Shown: positions 17,461 to 25,651 of the stretch, in pieces
Layout: the number at the start of each line of letters is the position of its first letter
Position numbering within the stretch: the first letter of the stretch is position 1
Assembly: GCA_028714515.1 (NCBI GenBank)
Contig: JAQTMF010000007.1
Location: 1-33,801 of the forward strand
Length of the DNA: 33,801 nt
Direction of reading: 5' to 3'
Source of the DNA: Chthoniobacteraceae bacterium
GTDB lineage: Bacteria; Verrucomicrobiota; Verrucomicrobiia; Chthoniobacterales; Chthoniobacteraceae
Notes under the pieces: model-generated
The model's input: the letters and a program-made list of their open reading frames with translations, nothing else
Database searches by the model: none
Told to the model about the DNA's origin: nothing
Position numbers and translations under genes: made by a program

Positions 17461-17979
17461 ATGACAACCCCGAGCACCCTCAGCTGGATCGAACCGATCC
17501 TGGAGCGCTTCGAGCGTCCGCTGATCCAGTATGCCACGAGCATCGCCGGAACGGAGGATCGCGCCCGCGACATTGTGCAGGATACGTTCCTGCGGCTCGC
17601 TCAACAGGGGCCGCTGGAGCCCGAACGCCTGGCCCCGTGGCTTTATACCGTTTGCCGCAACCGTGCCATTGATCTGAAACGCAAGGAAAACCGAATCGTC
17701 GCCATGAACGAGGATTCCCATCCCGAACCGGCGAGCAGCGAGCCCTCTCCGGCCGCCCGTCTGGAGGCCAAGGAGCAGGCGGACTGCCTGGGCAGGCTGC
17801 TGCTGCGCCTGCCGGAGAACCAGCGCGAGGTGCTGCGGCTGCGTTTCCAGTGCGATTTGAGCTACCGGGAGATTAGCGAGATTACCCAGCTCGGCGAGGG
17901 CAATGTGGGGTTCCTGCTCCACACCGGCATTAAGACGCTGCGCCAACTTTGGCCCCATCCCCTGGAGGTCCGACCATGA
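17461..17979 (+). CDS. ECF-type RNA polymerase sigma factor
   Basis: 172 residues. Region 2 (about 14-80): RDIVQDTFLRL with WLYTVCRNRAIDLKR following. Region 4 (about 110-162): LPENQREVLRLRF, then LSYREISEITQLGEGNV as helix-turn-helix. Length and domain order are normal for ECF factors. ATG 17461 is chosen; an in-frame TTG at 17449 would add four residues. The downstream gene overlaps by ATGA and encodes its likely anti-sigma. GAAACC at 17421-17426 could be the -35 of a self-regulated promoter, as ECF promoters often contain an AAC motif; this is weak evidence. Target genes cannot be told, but the adjacent protease and anti-sigma suggest envelope functions. Confidence 0.93.
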   Translation: MTTPSTLSWIEPILERFERPLIQYATSIAGTEDRARDIVQDTFLRLAQQGPLEPERLAPWLYTVCRNRAIDLKRKENRIVAMNEDSHPEPASSEPSPAARLEAKEQADCLGRLLLRLPENQREVLRLRFQCDLSYREISEITQLGEGNVGFLLHTGIKTLRQLWPHPLEVRP

Positions 17980-19415
17980 ATTCCGACGATCCCAAACTGA
18001 CCGCTTACGCGCTGGGCGAGCTTTCCGGCCCCGAGCGCGATGCCGTGGAGCAACGCCTGCGCGATGACCCGAATCTCCGCGCGGAGGTGGACGAAACGGC
18101 CGCGTTTGGCCGGATGTTGACCGGGGCGTTCCACGCGGAACCGGCTCCCGCCACGCTCGCTCCCGCCCAGCGCGCCGAGGTCCTGGAAGAGGCGCGCCAC
18201 GGGAGGAAGACGATCCCGTTCCCGCACCGGCCGTGGGTTGTCTGGACGCTGCGCATCGCCGCCGCGCTGGTGGCACTGGCCGCTCTCGGCCGGTTCGTGC
18301 ATGTCCCGGCCGCGCGCCCGCCGCACGTTGCCACGGTTTCCCAGATGGAGGGAGCCGATCCTGAAGACCGGTTTGTCGCCAAGGGCGAGGCGCTCCCGGC
18401 GGATTCTCTCCTCGCCAAGAACAGCGGGGAGACGCGGCCCAACGCGGATGTTGTTGGCGGCTCCGTCGCGGCCCCAGCGAAGGAGCCGCTCGGCCTTGAC
18501 CAATCCGCCGCTTCCAGCGACTTCCTGAGCCTGACCAACTCCCAGACCACGCCCGCCCTGGCGTTCCGGAATACGAACAACGCGTCCCCGCTCGACCTCA
18601 CGGCGCAAAAACCGCGCGCCGAAGGAGCGGATGCGGCGGGTGCGGCGGATCGACCGGCCGAGCGTCTTGAGGCTCCGGCAGCCACGGCCGGGGCGCGCTA
18701 TTCGCTGGAAACCAAGGTCCAATCGCAAATCGGGTTTGCCGGGCAGAACTTTGGCAACGGCACGCCCATTGACGCACGCGCGGCGGCGGCTCTCGCTGAG
18801 GCTCCCGCTCGCTCCGCGGCTCCCGCGGCACCATCCGCGCCCGCCGCCGCCAGCCAGCCGCTCCTGGCGGGGCAGGTTTCGCTCAAGAACAAGCAAGCCG
18901 CCGGTCTGTCGAGGGGGGGCGGGGCGATCACCGCCAACGGAGACGGCGCGGCCCTTTTCGGCGCGGTTCTTTTGCAAGGGCCCTCTTTTTCCGGCAAGGA
19001 ACTCGCGGAGGCCGTTAACCACTACGTGGCGCTCGGCGAGGAGGGCGCGATTCGAGAACTGACGGAATTGACCGCCAAGGCCCCCGGGGACCGGCGGCTC
19101 CGCGAACGCGTCGGCCTCGTCTGCCGCGTTCTTTATACTCCACGGGACGCCCAGGCGCTCCGTCCGCCCCGGTTTGGCGGGGAGAGAGTGCTAAGGGACG
19201 GCAACACGTATACGGGGACCAAGACAGTTCAACCTGCGAAGGAGCTGAAGGCGGACAAGGACGGGAAAAGCGCGGCCGAGCGGGAGGTTTCCAAAGATGC
19301 CGAGGCCCCGGAAGAGAGCGTGGCGGATTACCTCGCCTTTTGCCGGGCGCACGGGGTCTTCCGCTCGTTGCCGGTGCCGCTTCCCAAGGCGTCGCCGGAG
19401 GGGACGCCGCGCTAG
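17976..19415 (+). CDS. Probable membrane anti-sigma factor with long Ala/Pro-rich exterior part
   Basis: 479 residues. N-terminal cytoplasmic domain (1-85) begins MNSDDPKLTAYALGEL and contains RDAVEQRLRDDPNLRAEV, a short helical domain often placed after ECF sigma genes. It lacks the HxxxCxxC zinc motif of classical anti-sigma domains. One membrane segment follows (about 87-105, WVVWTLRIAAALVALAALG). The exterior part (about 110-479) is rich in Ala, Pro and Gln with no catalytic motif, ending in a small helical stretch (ESVADYLAFCRAHGVF). GGAGG (17964-17968) gives a good ribosome site at 7 bases and the ATG overlaps the sigma-gene stop. Call rests on context plus topology. Confidence 0.75.
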   Translation: MNSDDPKLTAYALGELSGPERDAVEQRLRDDPNLRAEVDETAAFGRMLTGAFHAEPAPATLAPAQRAEVLEEARHGRKTIPFPHRPWVVWTLRIAAALVALAALGRFVHVPAARPPHVATVSQMEGADPEDRFVAKGEALPADSLLAKNSGETRPNADVVGGSVAAPAKEPLGLDQSAASSDFLSLTNSQTTPALAFRNTNNASPLDLTAQKPRAEGADAAGAADRPAERLEAPAATAGARYSLETKVQSQIGFAGQNFGNGTPIDARAAAALAEAPARSAAPAAPSAPAAASQPLLAGQVSLKNKQAAGLSRGGGAITANGDGAALFGAVLLQGPSFSGKELAEAVNHYVALGEEGAIRELTELTAKAPGDRRLRERVGLVCRVLYTPRDAQALRPPRFGGERVLRDGNTYTGTKTVQPAKELKADKDGKSAAEREVSKDAEAPEESVADYLAFCRAHGVFRSLPVPLPKASPEGTPR

Positions 19416-19416
19416 G

Positions 19417-19540
19417 GCTGGAAACCCCGTTTTCTGCCACCCTTCCAGGGTGAATACACGGCGGGGGCGAGTTCCGGTGGTGTCGGCGCGGGGACGCGCC
19501 TTGACCACCGGCTATTGGCTGGAAACCCTCCGGGTTTCTC
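19417..19540. repeat. Three-hairpin dispersed intergenic repeat
   Basis: Within 124 bases lie CACCCT-tcc-AGGGTG (19438-19452), CCGGTGGT...ACCACCGG (19474-19481 with 19504-19511) enclosing GGCGCG-ggga-CGCGCC, and GAAACCC-tcc-GGGTTTC (19522-19538). GGCTGGAAACC occurs at both ends as a direct repeat. This order (a CCAGGGTG-type hairpin, a GGTGGT/ACCACC hairpin, a CCCTCCGGG-type hairpin) matches intergenic repeats of Planctomycetes and related groups as remembered. No protein is encoded. Confidence 0.6.
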
Positions 19541-19560
19541 GCTCTTAATCCGCGCTTCGT

Positions 19561-19692
19561 ATTATACGAGTTATACAGTCAAAAGGCGTTTTATCCGCAG
19601 ATTTCGCAGATCTTCGCAGATTTATTTTAAAGGAGGATTTTCATCTGCGTAATCTGCGGTTTCTTGCTCTATGACTGTAGAATTCGTATGAT
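19561..19692. repeat. Long imperfect inverted repeat with CGCAGAT units
   Basis: Nested arms pair over 132 bases: ATTATACGA / TCGTATGAT (one mismatch), TACAGTCA / TGACTGTA (19574-19581 with 19672-19679), CCGCAGATT / AATCTGCGG (19595-19603 with 19651-19659). CGCAGAT occurs three times on the left arm and its complement twice on the right. MITE-like in shape, with no transposase nearby. Confidence 0.6.
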
Positions 19693-19723
19693 ACCAGTTC
19701 AAAAAGTAAAACGGACAGATGGA

Positions 19724-19791
19724 ACACAGGATTTTGCGGATGAACAGGATTTCTATTCCTGAGAATCCTGTAAAATCTTGTGAATCCTGTT
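19724..19791. repeat. Inverted repeat built from ACAGGATT units
   Basis: ACAGGATT at 19726-19733 and 19744-19751 faces AATCCTGT at 19764-19771 and 19783-19790, forming two nested perfect pairs. Together with the two elements to its left it fills most of the gap between the anti-sigma gene and hemB; the remaining bases (19792-19910) show nothing I can identify. Confidence 0.55.
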
Positions 19792-19910
19792 GAATTTTCC
19801 AGAGCCAAGTATCTGGATATTTCTGCGAGTTGGTATTACCTCGCTAAACAGGAACCCGGGTTTCTTTTGTGCTCCCGTTTTTTCTGGGCCAACCGCCCCT
19901 TTCGCCTGTG

Positions 19911-20894
19911 TCAGCCTTCCCGCAGCCAGCGGGCCGCGTCGCGGGCGGCGTAGGTGACAATCAGGTCGGCTCCCGCGCGCTTGAAGGCCAATAGTGTTTC
20001 CATCGTTACGGCTCGCTCGTCCAGCCAGCCGTTGGCGGCGGCGGCTTTGACCATGGCGTATTCGCCGCTGACGTGGTAGACCGCTGTCGGCATCTCAAAA
20101 CGCTCTTTGACCCGCCAGAGGATGTCCAGGTAGGGCAGGCCCGGCTTGACCATCACCATGTCGGCGGATTCCTCGATGTCGAGCGCCACTTCGCGCAAGG
20201 CTTCCAGCGCGTTGGCCGGGTCCATCTGGTAGCTGCGGCGGTCGCCCGCTTGCGGGGCGCTGTCGGCGGCGTCGCGGAAGGGCCCGTAGAAGGCGGAGGC
20301 GAATTTCGCGGCGTAGCTCAGGATGGCGGTGTTTTCGAACCCGGCGTCGTCCAGCGCGAGGCGGATGGCGGCCACCCGCCCGTCCATCATGTCGCTGGGG
20401 GCCACGATGTCCGCACCGGCGGCGGCGTGGGAGACGGCGGCGCGCGCCAGCAGTTCCAGCGAGGCGTCGTTGAGGACTTCCACGTGGTCCCCTTCGATCT
20501 GCGCGATGCCGCAGTGGCCGTGGCTCATGTATTCGCACAGGCAGACGTCGGTGATGACGATCATTTGCGGCACGGCGCTCTTGATGGCCCGCACGGCCCG
20601 CTGGACGATGCCGCCGCTCGCGTAGGCCTGGCTCGCCTGCTCGTCTTTCTCCGCCGGGATGCCGAAGAGGAGGACGCTGCGCACGCCCTCGGCCCAGGCG
20701 GCGGCGGCTTCTTGCGCGGCCTCTTCCACGGTTAGCTGGGCGACGCCCGGCATGGAGCTGACGGGGGTGCGCCGGGTGATGACTTCGCTGACAAAAAGCG
20801 GGTAGATCAAATCGGAAACCGCGAGGGGGGTTTCCCGCACCAGGCTGCGGAGGACCGGGGTGGCGCGGAGACGGCGGGGACGACGGGATAACAT
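19911..20894 (-). CDS. hemB: Porphobilinogen synthase (delta-aminolevulinic acid dehydratase)
   Basis: Condenses two 5-aminolevulinate molecules to porphobilinogen in tetrapyrrole synthesis; cytoplasmic, usually octameric. 327 residues, normal length. The two Schiff-base lysines are K197 ([17 protein letters not shown]) and K250 ([13 protein letters not shown]). The zinc-type cysteines are present: VCLCEY...GHCG (C118, C120, C128), so this is a Zn-dependent form rather than the Mg-dependent Asp-rich type. ATG 20894 is chosen because GGGAGG lies 4 bases before it; a longer frame would need GTG 20906. Divergent from the Gfo/Idh/MocA gene with 98 bases between. Confidence 0.96.
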   Translation of the reverse strand: MLSRRPRRLRATPVLRSLVRETPLAVSDLIYPLFVSEVITRRTPVSSMPGVAQLTVEEAAQEAAAAWAEGVRSVLLFGIPAEKDEQASQAYASGGIVQRAVRAIKSAVPQMIVITDVCLCEYMSHGHCGIAQIEGDHVEVLNDASLELLARAAVSHAAAGADIVAPSDMMDGRVAAIRLALDDAGFENTAILSYAAKFASAFYGPFRDAADSAPQAGDRRSYQMDPANALEALREVALDIEESADMVMVKPGLPYLDILWRVKERFEMPTAVYHVSGEYAMVKAAAANGWLDERAVTMETLLAFKRAGADLIVTYAARDAARWLREG

Positions 20895-20992
20895 AATGCC
20901 TCCCACGGTAACGCCGGGCCGGGCCGTTGTGCAAGCGGCGGCGTTTTTTCCCTTTCCCTTGTCCGGCGGCTCCGGGATAATGCCGCTTTTGT

Positions 20993-21922
20993 ATGCAAAA
21001 AATCAGAGTCGGTGTTGTCGGTACTGGGTCCATCGGGAAAAACCACGCGCGCGTGATGTCGGAGCTCGGCGATGTCGAGTTCGCGGCGATCTATGACGCC
21101 AACCCCGCCACGGCGGCGGAGATCGGCGCGCGCCTCGGCGTAAAGGCCGTCAGTTCCCTGGACGAGTTCGCCTCGCTGGTGGATGCCGCCACCATCGCCA
21201 CGCCCACGCCGACGCATTACCCCGTCGCCAAGGCGCTCCTGGAGGCGGGCAAGCATTGTTTGGTGGAAAAGCCGATCACGGAAAACACGCGGGACGCCAA
21301 GGCGCTTGCCGACCTGGCCCAGCGCTCCGGGCTTGTGCTGCAAGTGGGCCACATCGAGCGGTTCAACCCGGTGCTGAAGGCTCTGGAAAGCCGGCTCACC
21401 CAGGCCCGCTTTATCGAGGCGCACCGGCTGTCCCCTTACCCGAACCGGAGCATTGAGATCGGCGTGGTGCTGGACCTCATGATTCACGATTTGGAGATCG
21501 TGCTCCACCTCGTCCGCTCGCCCGTCCAGTCTGTCGATGCGGTCGGCATTCCCGTTTTGAGCAAGGGCGAGGATATCGCCAATGCCCGCATCCGGTTCGA
21601 GAACGGTTGCGTGGCGAACCTGACGGCCAGCCGGATCAGCCCGGAGAAGATGCGCAAAATCCGCGTCTTCCAGCACGACGCTTATCTCTCGCTGGATTAC
21701 CAGAACCAGACCGGAGAGATCCACAAGCTGGAGGGCGGCCGGATTCTGCGCGAAACGGTGGAGATCGAGAAAGACGAGCCGCTCAAGCGCGAGATCGCGT
21801 CTTTTGTGCGGTGCGCCCGGGAGGGGGCCAAGCCGGAGGTGACGGGCTACGAAGGCGCGGCCGCGCTCGACTTGGCGATCCGCATTACCCACCAGATCGA
21901 AGCCGCCGGGATCAAGCCGTAA
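20993..21922 (+). CDS. Gfo/Idh/MocA-family NAD(P)-dependent oxidoreductase
   Basis: 309 residues. Rossmann motif [12 protein letters not shown] (7-18), then [20 protein letters not shown] and the family signature EKP (92-94) with the conserved Lys; the C-terminal substrate domain has [16 protein letters not shown] with the expected His/Asp. Such enzymes oxidise or reduce sugar hydroxyls. The next gene, 45 bases on, is lpxB. A dehydrogenase of this family is often found beside lpxA/lpxB; one member, GnnA, oxidises UDP-GlcNAc at C3 to make diamino lipid A. Whether this is GnnA cannot be settled: its aminotransferase partner GnnB is not in the window. Confident on family, low on substrate. Confidence 0.9.
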   Translation: MQKIRVGVVGTGSIGKNHARVMSELGDVEFAAIYDANPATAAEIGARLGVKAVSSLDEFASLVDAATIATPTPTHYPVAKALLEAGKHCLVEKPITENTRDAKALADLAQRSGLVLQVGHIERFNPVLKALESRLTQARFIEAHRLSPYPNRSIEIGVVLDLMIHDLEIVLHLVRSPVQSVDAVGIPVLSKGEDIANARIRFENGCVANLTASRISPEKMRKIRVFQHDAYLSLDYQNQTGEIHKLEGGRILRETVEIEKDEPLKREIASFVRCAREGAKPEVTGYEGAAALDLAIRITHQIEAAGIKP

Positions 21923-21967
21923 GACGCGCTTGCGGCCCGGCGCGGAGAGCCCGAGATTTCCACCGAT

Positions 21968-23101
21968 ATGAACTTCTACCTGATCGCGGGTGAGGCCAGC
22001 GGCGATGCGCGCGCCGCGGAAGTGATGCGCCATCTGGCCGCTTTGGCGGAGGCGCGGGGGGAGCCGGCGCGGTTTTTCGGCGCGGGCGGGCCGAAGATGC
22101 GGGCGCTCGGGCCGGAGATCGAGGACTGGAGCGGGGAGGCGGTGCTGGGCCTATGGGATGTGCTCAAAAAATACCCGTATTTCCGCCGGAAGTTCGCGGC
22201 GATGCTCCGGGAGATCGGCGAGCGCAAGCCGGACGCGGTGGTTCTCGTCGATTACCCCGGCTTCAATCTCCGCATGGCCAAGGCGGTGAAGCGGCGGTAT
22301 CGGGGCCAGCGCGTCATTTATTACGTCAGCCCGCAGGTCTGGGCCTGGAACCGCAGGCGCATCCCGCAGATGGCCCGCACGCTCGATTTGATGCTCTGCA
22401 TTTTCCCGTTTGAAAAGGCGCTCTATGAAAAGTCGGGCCTGAAGACGGAGTTTGTCGGCCACCCGCTTCTCGACGCTCTCGCGCCGGAAAAGGCGCGGGC
22501 GGAGGCGCGGGCGGAGGCGCGGGCGGAAACGCTTGTCGGTCTCTTCCCCGGCAGCCGCACCAAGGAGGTGTCGCGCATTTTTCCCCTCATGCTGCAAACG
22601 GCGAAAATCCTACGCCAGGCGCGGCCGGAGCTCCGCTTTGAGGCCGCGGCCGCGAGCGAGCCGCTCGCCGCCACGATGCGCGCCATGGCCGCCGGTGTGG
22701 AGATCGACATCCATGTGGGCGGGGCGCACGGCCTTATGAATCGCGCGGCCGCCGGGATGGTGACTTCCGGCACGGCCACGCTGGAGGCGACTTTCTTCGG
22801 GCTCCCGTTCGTCCTGGTTTACAGCGTCGCGCCCGTGACGTGGGTGATCGGCAAGTGGCTGGTGCGCGTCCCTTTCCTCGGCATTTCCAACATCCTGGCG
22901 GGGCGCGAGATCGTGCGCGAATTTCTCCAGAAAGACGCCGACCCCTCGGCGATGGCGGATGAACTCCTCAGTATGCTCAACAATCCCGAGAAACGGGCGG
23001 CCCAACAAGCGGAGTTCCGGCGCGTTATCGAGGGCTTGGGGCCGGGCGGGGCAAGCCTCCGGGCCGCGCGGGCCATCGTCGCGGAGCTGCGGGGCGCTTA
23101 A
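21968..23101 (+). CDS. lpxB: Lipid-A-disaccharide synthase
   Basis: Joins UDP-2,3-diacylglucosamine and lipid X to the tetra-acyl disaccharide of lipid A; a GT19 enzyme at the inner face of the cytoplasmic membrane. 377 residues. Seen: GEASGD (8-13), VLVDYPGFNLRMAK, YYVSPQVWAWN, EFVGHPLLD, GLFPGSRTKEV, and SGTATLEATFFGLP for the donor site. The linker near residues 175-187 carries the repeat ARAEARAEARAE, encoded by three perfect 12-bp units. No clear ribosome site precedes ATG 21968. Presence of lpxB is direct evidence for an outer membrane with lipid A. Confidence 0.96.
   Translation: MNFYLIAGEASGDARAAEVMRHLAALAEARGEPARFFGAGGPKMRALGPEIEDWSGEAVLGLWDVLKKYPYFRRKFAAMLREIGERKPDAVVLVDYPGFNLRMAKAVKRRYRGQRVIYYVSPQVWAWNRRRIPQMARTLDLMLCIFPFEKALYEKSGLKTEFVGHPLLDALAPEKARAEARAEARAETLVGLFPGSRTKEVSRIFPLMLQTAKILRQARPELRFEAAAASEPLAATMRAMAAGVEIDIHVGGAHGLMNRAAAGMVTSGTATLEATFFGLPFVLVYSVAPVTWVIGKWLVRVPFLGISNILAGREIVREFLQKDADPSAMADELLSMLNNPEKRAAQQAEFRRVIEGLGPGGASLRAARAIVAELRGA
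22491..22526 (+). repeat. 12-bp tandem repeat (3 copies) inside lpxB
   Basis: AGGCGCGGGCGG is present three times without mismatch, in frame, coding for ARAE units in a surface linker between the two LpxB domains. Probably made by slippage and tolerated because it keeps the frame. Confidence 0.85.
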
Positions 23102-23179
23102 TCACAGCCCGTCTCCGCGTCTCCCGTCTTTTCTGCGTGTGCTTCGCGCTTTCCCGTGGGAGACTTGGTATCCCCCCCT

Positions 23180-23689
23180 ATGCCTCCCCTACTCTCTTTT
23201 CTCCTCGGCGAAAAAGTGAAAATCCTCCTCGCGGCGGCCGTTCTGGTCGGCCTGGGCTGTGCCTGGCTGTGGCGGCCGGAACGCCAGGTGCGCCTGCATC
23301 AGCGCCACTTCCTGAATGCCGCGGAGAATCGCGATTGGCCCAAGATCAAGGCGATCCTTGATGATGGCTTCCGCACGCCTTACGGCCATGACAAGCCCAT
23401 TGCGCTGGCGCTCATGGCCGAGGGGTTGCGGCCGTTTTTCGCGCTGCAAATCTTCGACAGCGAGACGGAAGTCACCGTCTCCGGCCGCGACGGCGCGGTG
23501 CGGACCCGGTTGCGGTTCAGCGGGACGGGCATGGCGCTCGCCGAGATCGTCCAGGGGGCGGTCAACGATTCCCGGGAGCCGTTCGAGTTCACCTGGCGGC
23601 GGCAGAGTTGGAAGCCGTGGGACTGGCGGCTCGTCAGCGCCAGCCATCCGCTGATGGCTCACGCTTCGGGGCAGCTCCCAAGCCTTTGA
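23180..23689 (+). CDS. Membrane-anchored protein of unknown function
   Basis: 169 residues. One N-terminal membrane segment (about 13-31, ILLAAAVLVGLGCAWLW), then a soluble domain of about 135 residues that begins RHFLNAAENRDWPKIKAILDDGF and contains a beta-rich stretch (SETEVTVSGRDGAVRTRLRF). This layout resembles small periplasmic NTF2/SnoaL-like domains, but no firm match is claimed. ATG 23180 is preferred; an in-frame GTG at 23156 would add eight residues. It lies between lpxB (78 bases upstream) and the LemA cluster (46 bases downstream), all on the same strand. Confidence 0.7.
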   Translation: MPPLLSFLLGEKVKILLAAAVLVGLGCAWLWRPERQVRLHQRHFLNAAENRDWPKIKAILDDGFRTPYGHDKPIALALMAEGLRPFFALQIFDSETEVTVSGRDGAVRTRLRFSGTGMALAEIVQGAVNDSREPFEFTWRRQSWKPWDWRLVSASHPLMAHASGQLPSL

Positions 23690-23735
23690 AATTCCGCTCG
23701 CCAGCGGCCCGGTTTTCGCGGAAAATCGGCTTCCT

Positions 23736-24377
23736 ATGAAACCAGTTCTGGGTTGTCTCGGGGTTGTTGTCGTTGCCGTGCTGATCGCCGCCATTATGAC
23801 GATCGCCACGTGCGTCGGCGGCTTTAACAAGCTCACGGGCCTTTCGCAGTCCGTGGATGCAAAATGGGCGCAGGTCCAGAATGTCTACCAGCGGCGCGCG
23901 GACTTGATTCCCAACCTGGTCAACACGGTCGCGGGGGCGGCGAATTTCGAGAAATCGACGCTCGTCGAGGTCACCAATGCCCGCGCGTCGGTGGGCAAGG
24001 TGCAGATCAACCCCAATTCCGCCCCGACCGACCCTGCCCAATTGCGCCAGTTTGAGGCGGCGCAGGGGGGCTTGAGTTCCGCTCTTTCGCGCTTGCTGGT
24101 GGTGGCCGAGAAGTATCCCGATTTGAAGGCGAACTCCAATTTCCAAGCCTTGCAGGCGCAGTTGGAGGGAACGGAAAACCGCATTTCGGTGGAACGCGGA
24201 CGCTTTAATGAGGCCGTCCAGGAATACAACACGACGGCGCGCCGGTTTCCGCTGGTGATCTTCGCCCCGGCGATGGGTTTCCTGCCAAAGCCGTATTTCT
24301 CGGCCAGCGCGGGTTCCGAGGTACCGCCCAAGGTGCAGTTCGATTTCTCCTCTCCGGCGGCCAGCCCCGCGAAGTAA
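23736..24377 (+). CDS. LemA family protein
   Basis: 213 residues. N-terminal membrane helix (about 3-26) ending in TCVGGFNKL, then the LemA helical domain: KWAQVQNVYQRRADLIPNLV, a long coiled helix pair, and YNTTARRFPLVIFAPAMGF with PYF near the end, all typical. LemA proteins are membrane-linked with a long helical exterior; their molecular role is unclear. The gene is followed by two TPM-domain genes, a common trio (LemA, YgcG-like TPM, second TPM). The C-terminal tail is Ser/Pro/Ala-rich. Confidence 0.92.
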   Translation: MKPVLGCLGVVVVAVLIAAIMTIATCVGGFNKLTGLSQSVDAKWAQVQNVYQRRADLIPNLVNTVAGAANFEKSTLVEVTNARASVGKVQINPNSAPTDPAQLRQFEAAQGGLSSALSRLLVVAEKYPDLKANSNFQALQAQLEGTENRISVERGRFNEAVQEYNTTARRFPLVIFAPAMGFLPKPYFSASAGSEVPPKVQFDFSSPAASPAK

Positions 24378-24389
24378 AGGCGGGAAGCC

Positions 24390-25217
24390 ATGAAGCCACT
24401 CTGCTTGTTTGCCAAATGCGGTCTGATTTTCCTCCTGGCCCTGTGGAGCTGCGGCGCGCTGGCGGCCGAGGTGATCCCGCCCCCGCCGAAGGCATACTTC
24501 AACGACGAAGCGGGGGTCGCGCGGAAGGAGACGGCGAGCCGCCTCAATCGCGAGCTGGAGCAGTTTGAGCGCGACACGTCCAACCAGATCGTCGTCGCGG
24601 TGTTCCCGAAGATGCAGTCGGATTCCTCGATTGAGGATTACACGGTGCGCGTCGCCCACGCATGGCGGGTCGGTCAAAAGGGGCTCAACAACGGGGCCGT
24701 GCTCTTCGTCTTCGTCCAGGACCGGAAGATGTATATCCAGGTGGGCTACGGGCTGGAGGGCACGCTGACGGATTATCTTTGCAGCCAGATTATCAACAAT
24801 GAGCTGAAGCCCCGGTTCCGCGCCGGGGACTTTGATGGCGGGCTGAGCGCGGCCGTGCATGCGATGATCGCCGCCACGAAGGGCGAATACAAGGGCTCCG
24901 GCCAAACCGTCGCGGACCGCAACACCGTGCACCCGCAGCCCCGGCACCAGGGAGGCGGTTTCGGGTTGATCGGCACGCTGTTCCTCTTCTTTTTCATCTG
25001 GGTAATCTTTCGCATCCTTGGCGGGATTTCCGGCGGGAACCGGCCCTCGGGCGGCGGCCCCATTTTCTTTGGAGACAGCGGCGGCAGCGGATTCGGCGGC
25101 GGCGGCTTTAGCGGAGGCGGCGGTTTTGACAGCGGTGGCGGCGGTGGCGGCGGAGGTGGAGGCTTTAGCGGCGGCGGCGGCGACTTCGGCGGCGGCGGCG
25201 CGGGAGGGAGTTGGTAA
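24390..25217 (+). CDS. TPM-domain membrane protein with Gly-rich tail (YgcG-like)
   Basis: 275 residues. Signal peptide to about residue 26 (LALWSCGALAA), then a TPM domain (about 35-165) opening with YFNDEAGV and containing NNGAVLFVFVQDRKMYIQVG and GLEGTLTD. A membrane helix lies at about 190-212 (LFLFFFIWVIFRILGG), and the last 60 residues are nearly all Gly, Ser and Phe in GGGGFSGGGG-type repeats. This architecture is standard for YgcG proteins; TPM domains are proposed to act in membrane-protein quality control or as phosphatases. It starts 12 bases after the LemA gene and its stop overlaps the next start by one base (TAATG). Confidence 0.9.
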   Translation: MKPLCLFAKCGLIFLLALWSCGALAAEVIPPPPKAYFNDEAGVARKETASRLNRELEQFERDTSNQIVVAVFPKMQSDSSIEDYTVRVAHAWRVGQKGLNNGAVLFVFVQDRKMYIQVGYGLEGTLTDYLCSQIINNELKPRFRAGDFDGGLSAAVHAMIAATKGEYKGSGQTVADRNTVHPQPRHQGGGFGLIGTLFLFFFIWVIFRILGGISGGNRPSGGGPIFFGDSGGSGFGGGGFSGGGGFDSGGGGGGGGGGFSGGGGDFGGGGAGGSW

Positions 25218-25651
25218 TGAGAGCAAAAGCATTTCTAAATCAACTGGATGATCAGCGGATCGTGGCGGCGATTACGGAAAGCGAGCGCCACACTTCCGGC
25301 CAGATCCGCGTGTATATCTCCCGCAAGGACGTTGAGGATGCGCTGACGCGCGCCAAGGCCCGGTTCATGGCCCTCGGGATGGACAAGACCCGCGATCGCA
25401 ATGCCGTCTTGATTTATTTCGCCCCCCGCAGCCACCAGTTTGCCGTGGTGGGGGACGCTGGCGTTCACGAGCGCTGTGGCGACGATTTCTGGCGGCAATT
25501 GACCGCCGCGATGGGTGCGGCGTTGAAGAACCGGCAGTTCACCGAGGCGGTCATTCTGGCTGTCGAACGCTGCGGGGCGCTTCTCGCGGAACATTTCCCG
25601 CCGAGGCCGGACGGCTCCAATGAGCTGCCCAACGAGGTAGAGGGGGATTAG
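25217..25651 (+). CDS. TPM-domain protein, cytoplasmic type
   Basis: 144 residues, no signal peptide. A single TPM domain: IVAAITESERHTSGQIRVYI at the N-terminus, RDRNAVLIYFAPRSHQFAVV in the middle and ALKNRQFTEAVILAVERCG near the end. It is the short companion of the preceding TPM gene, with the start codon overlapping that gene's stop. GGGAG lies 9 bases before ATG. Its stop (TAG 25649-25651) overlaps the stop of the convergent UroD-like gene by three bases. Confidence 0.9.
   Translation: MRAKAFLNQLDDQRIVAAITESERHTSGQIRVYISRKDVEDALTRAKARFMALGMDKTRDRNAVLIYFAPRSHQFAVVGDAGVHERCGDDFWRQLTAAMGAALKNRQFTEAVILAVERCGALLAEHFPPRPDGSNELPNEVEGD

Noticed and set aside
19561-19800. CRISPR array in the hemB upstream gap
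   Set aside because: The units are short, in both orientations and without regular spacers; they form inverted repeats, and no cas gene is present.
20905-20960. Terminator-like ACGCCG...CGGCGTTTTTT between hemB and the dehydrogenase gene
   Set aside because: Both genes start here and point away, so no transcript would need to end; the stem is short and the loop long.
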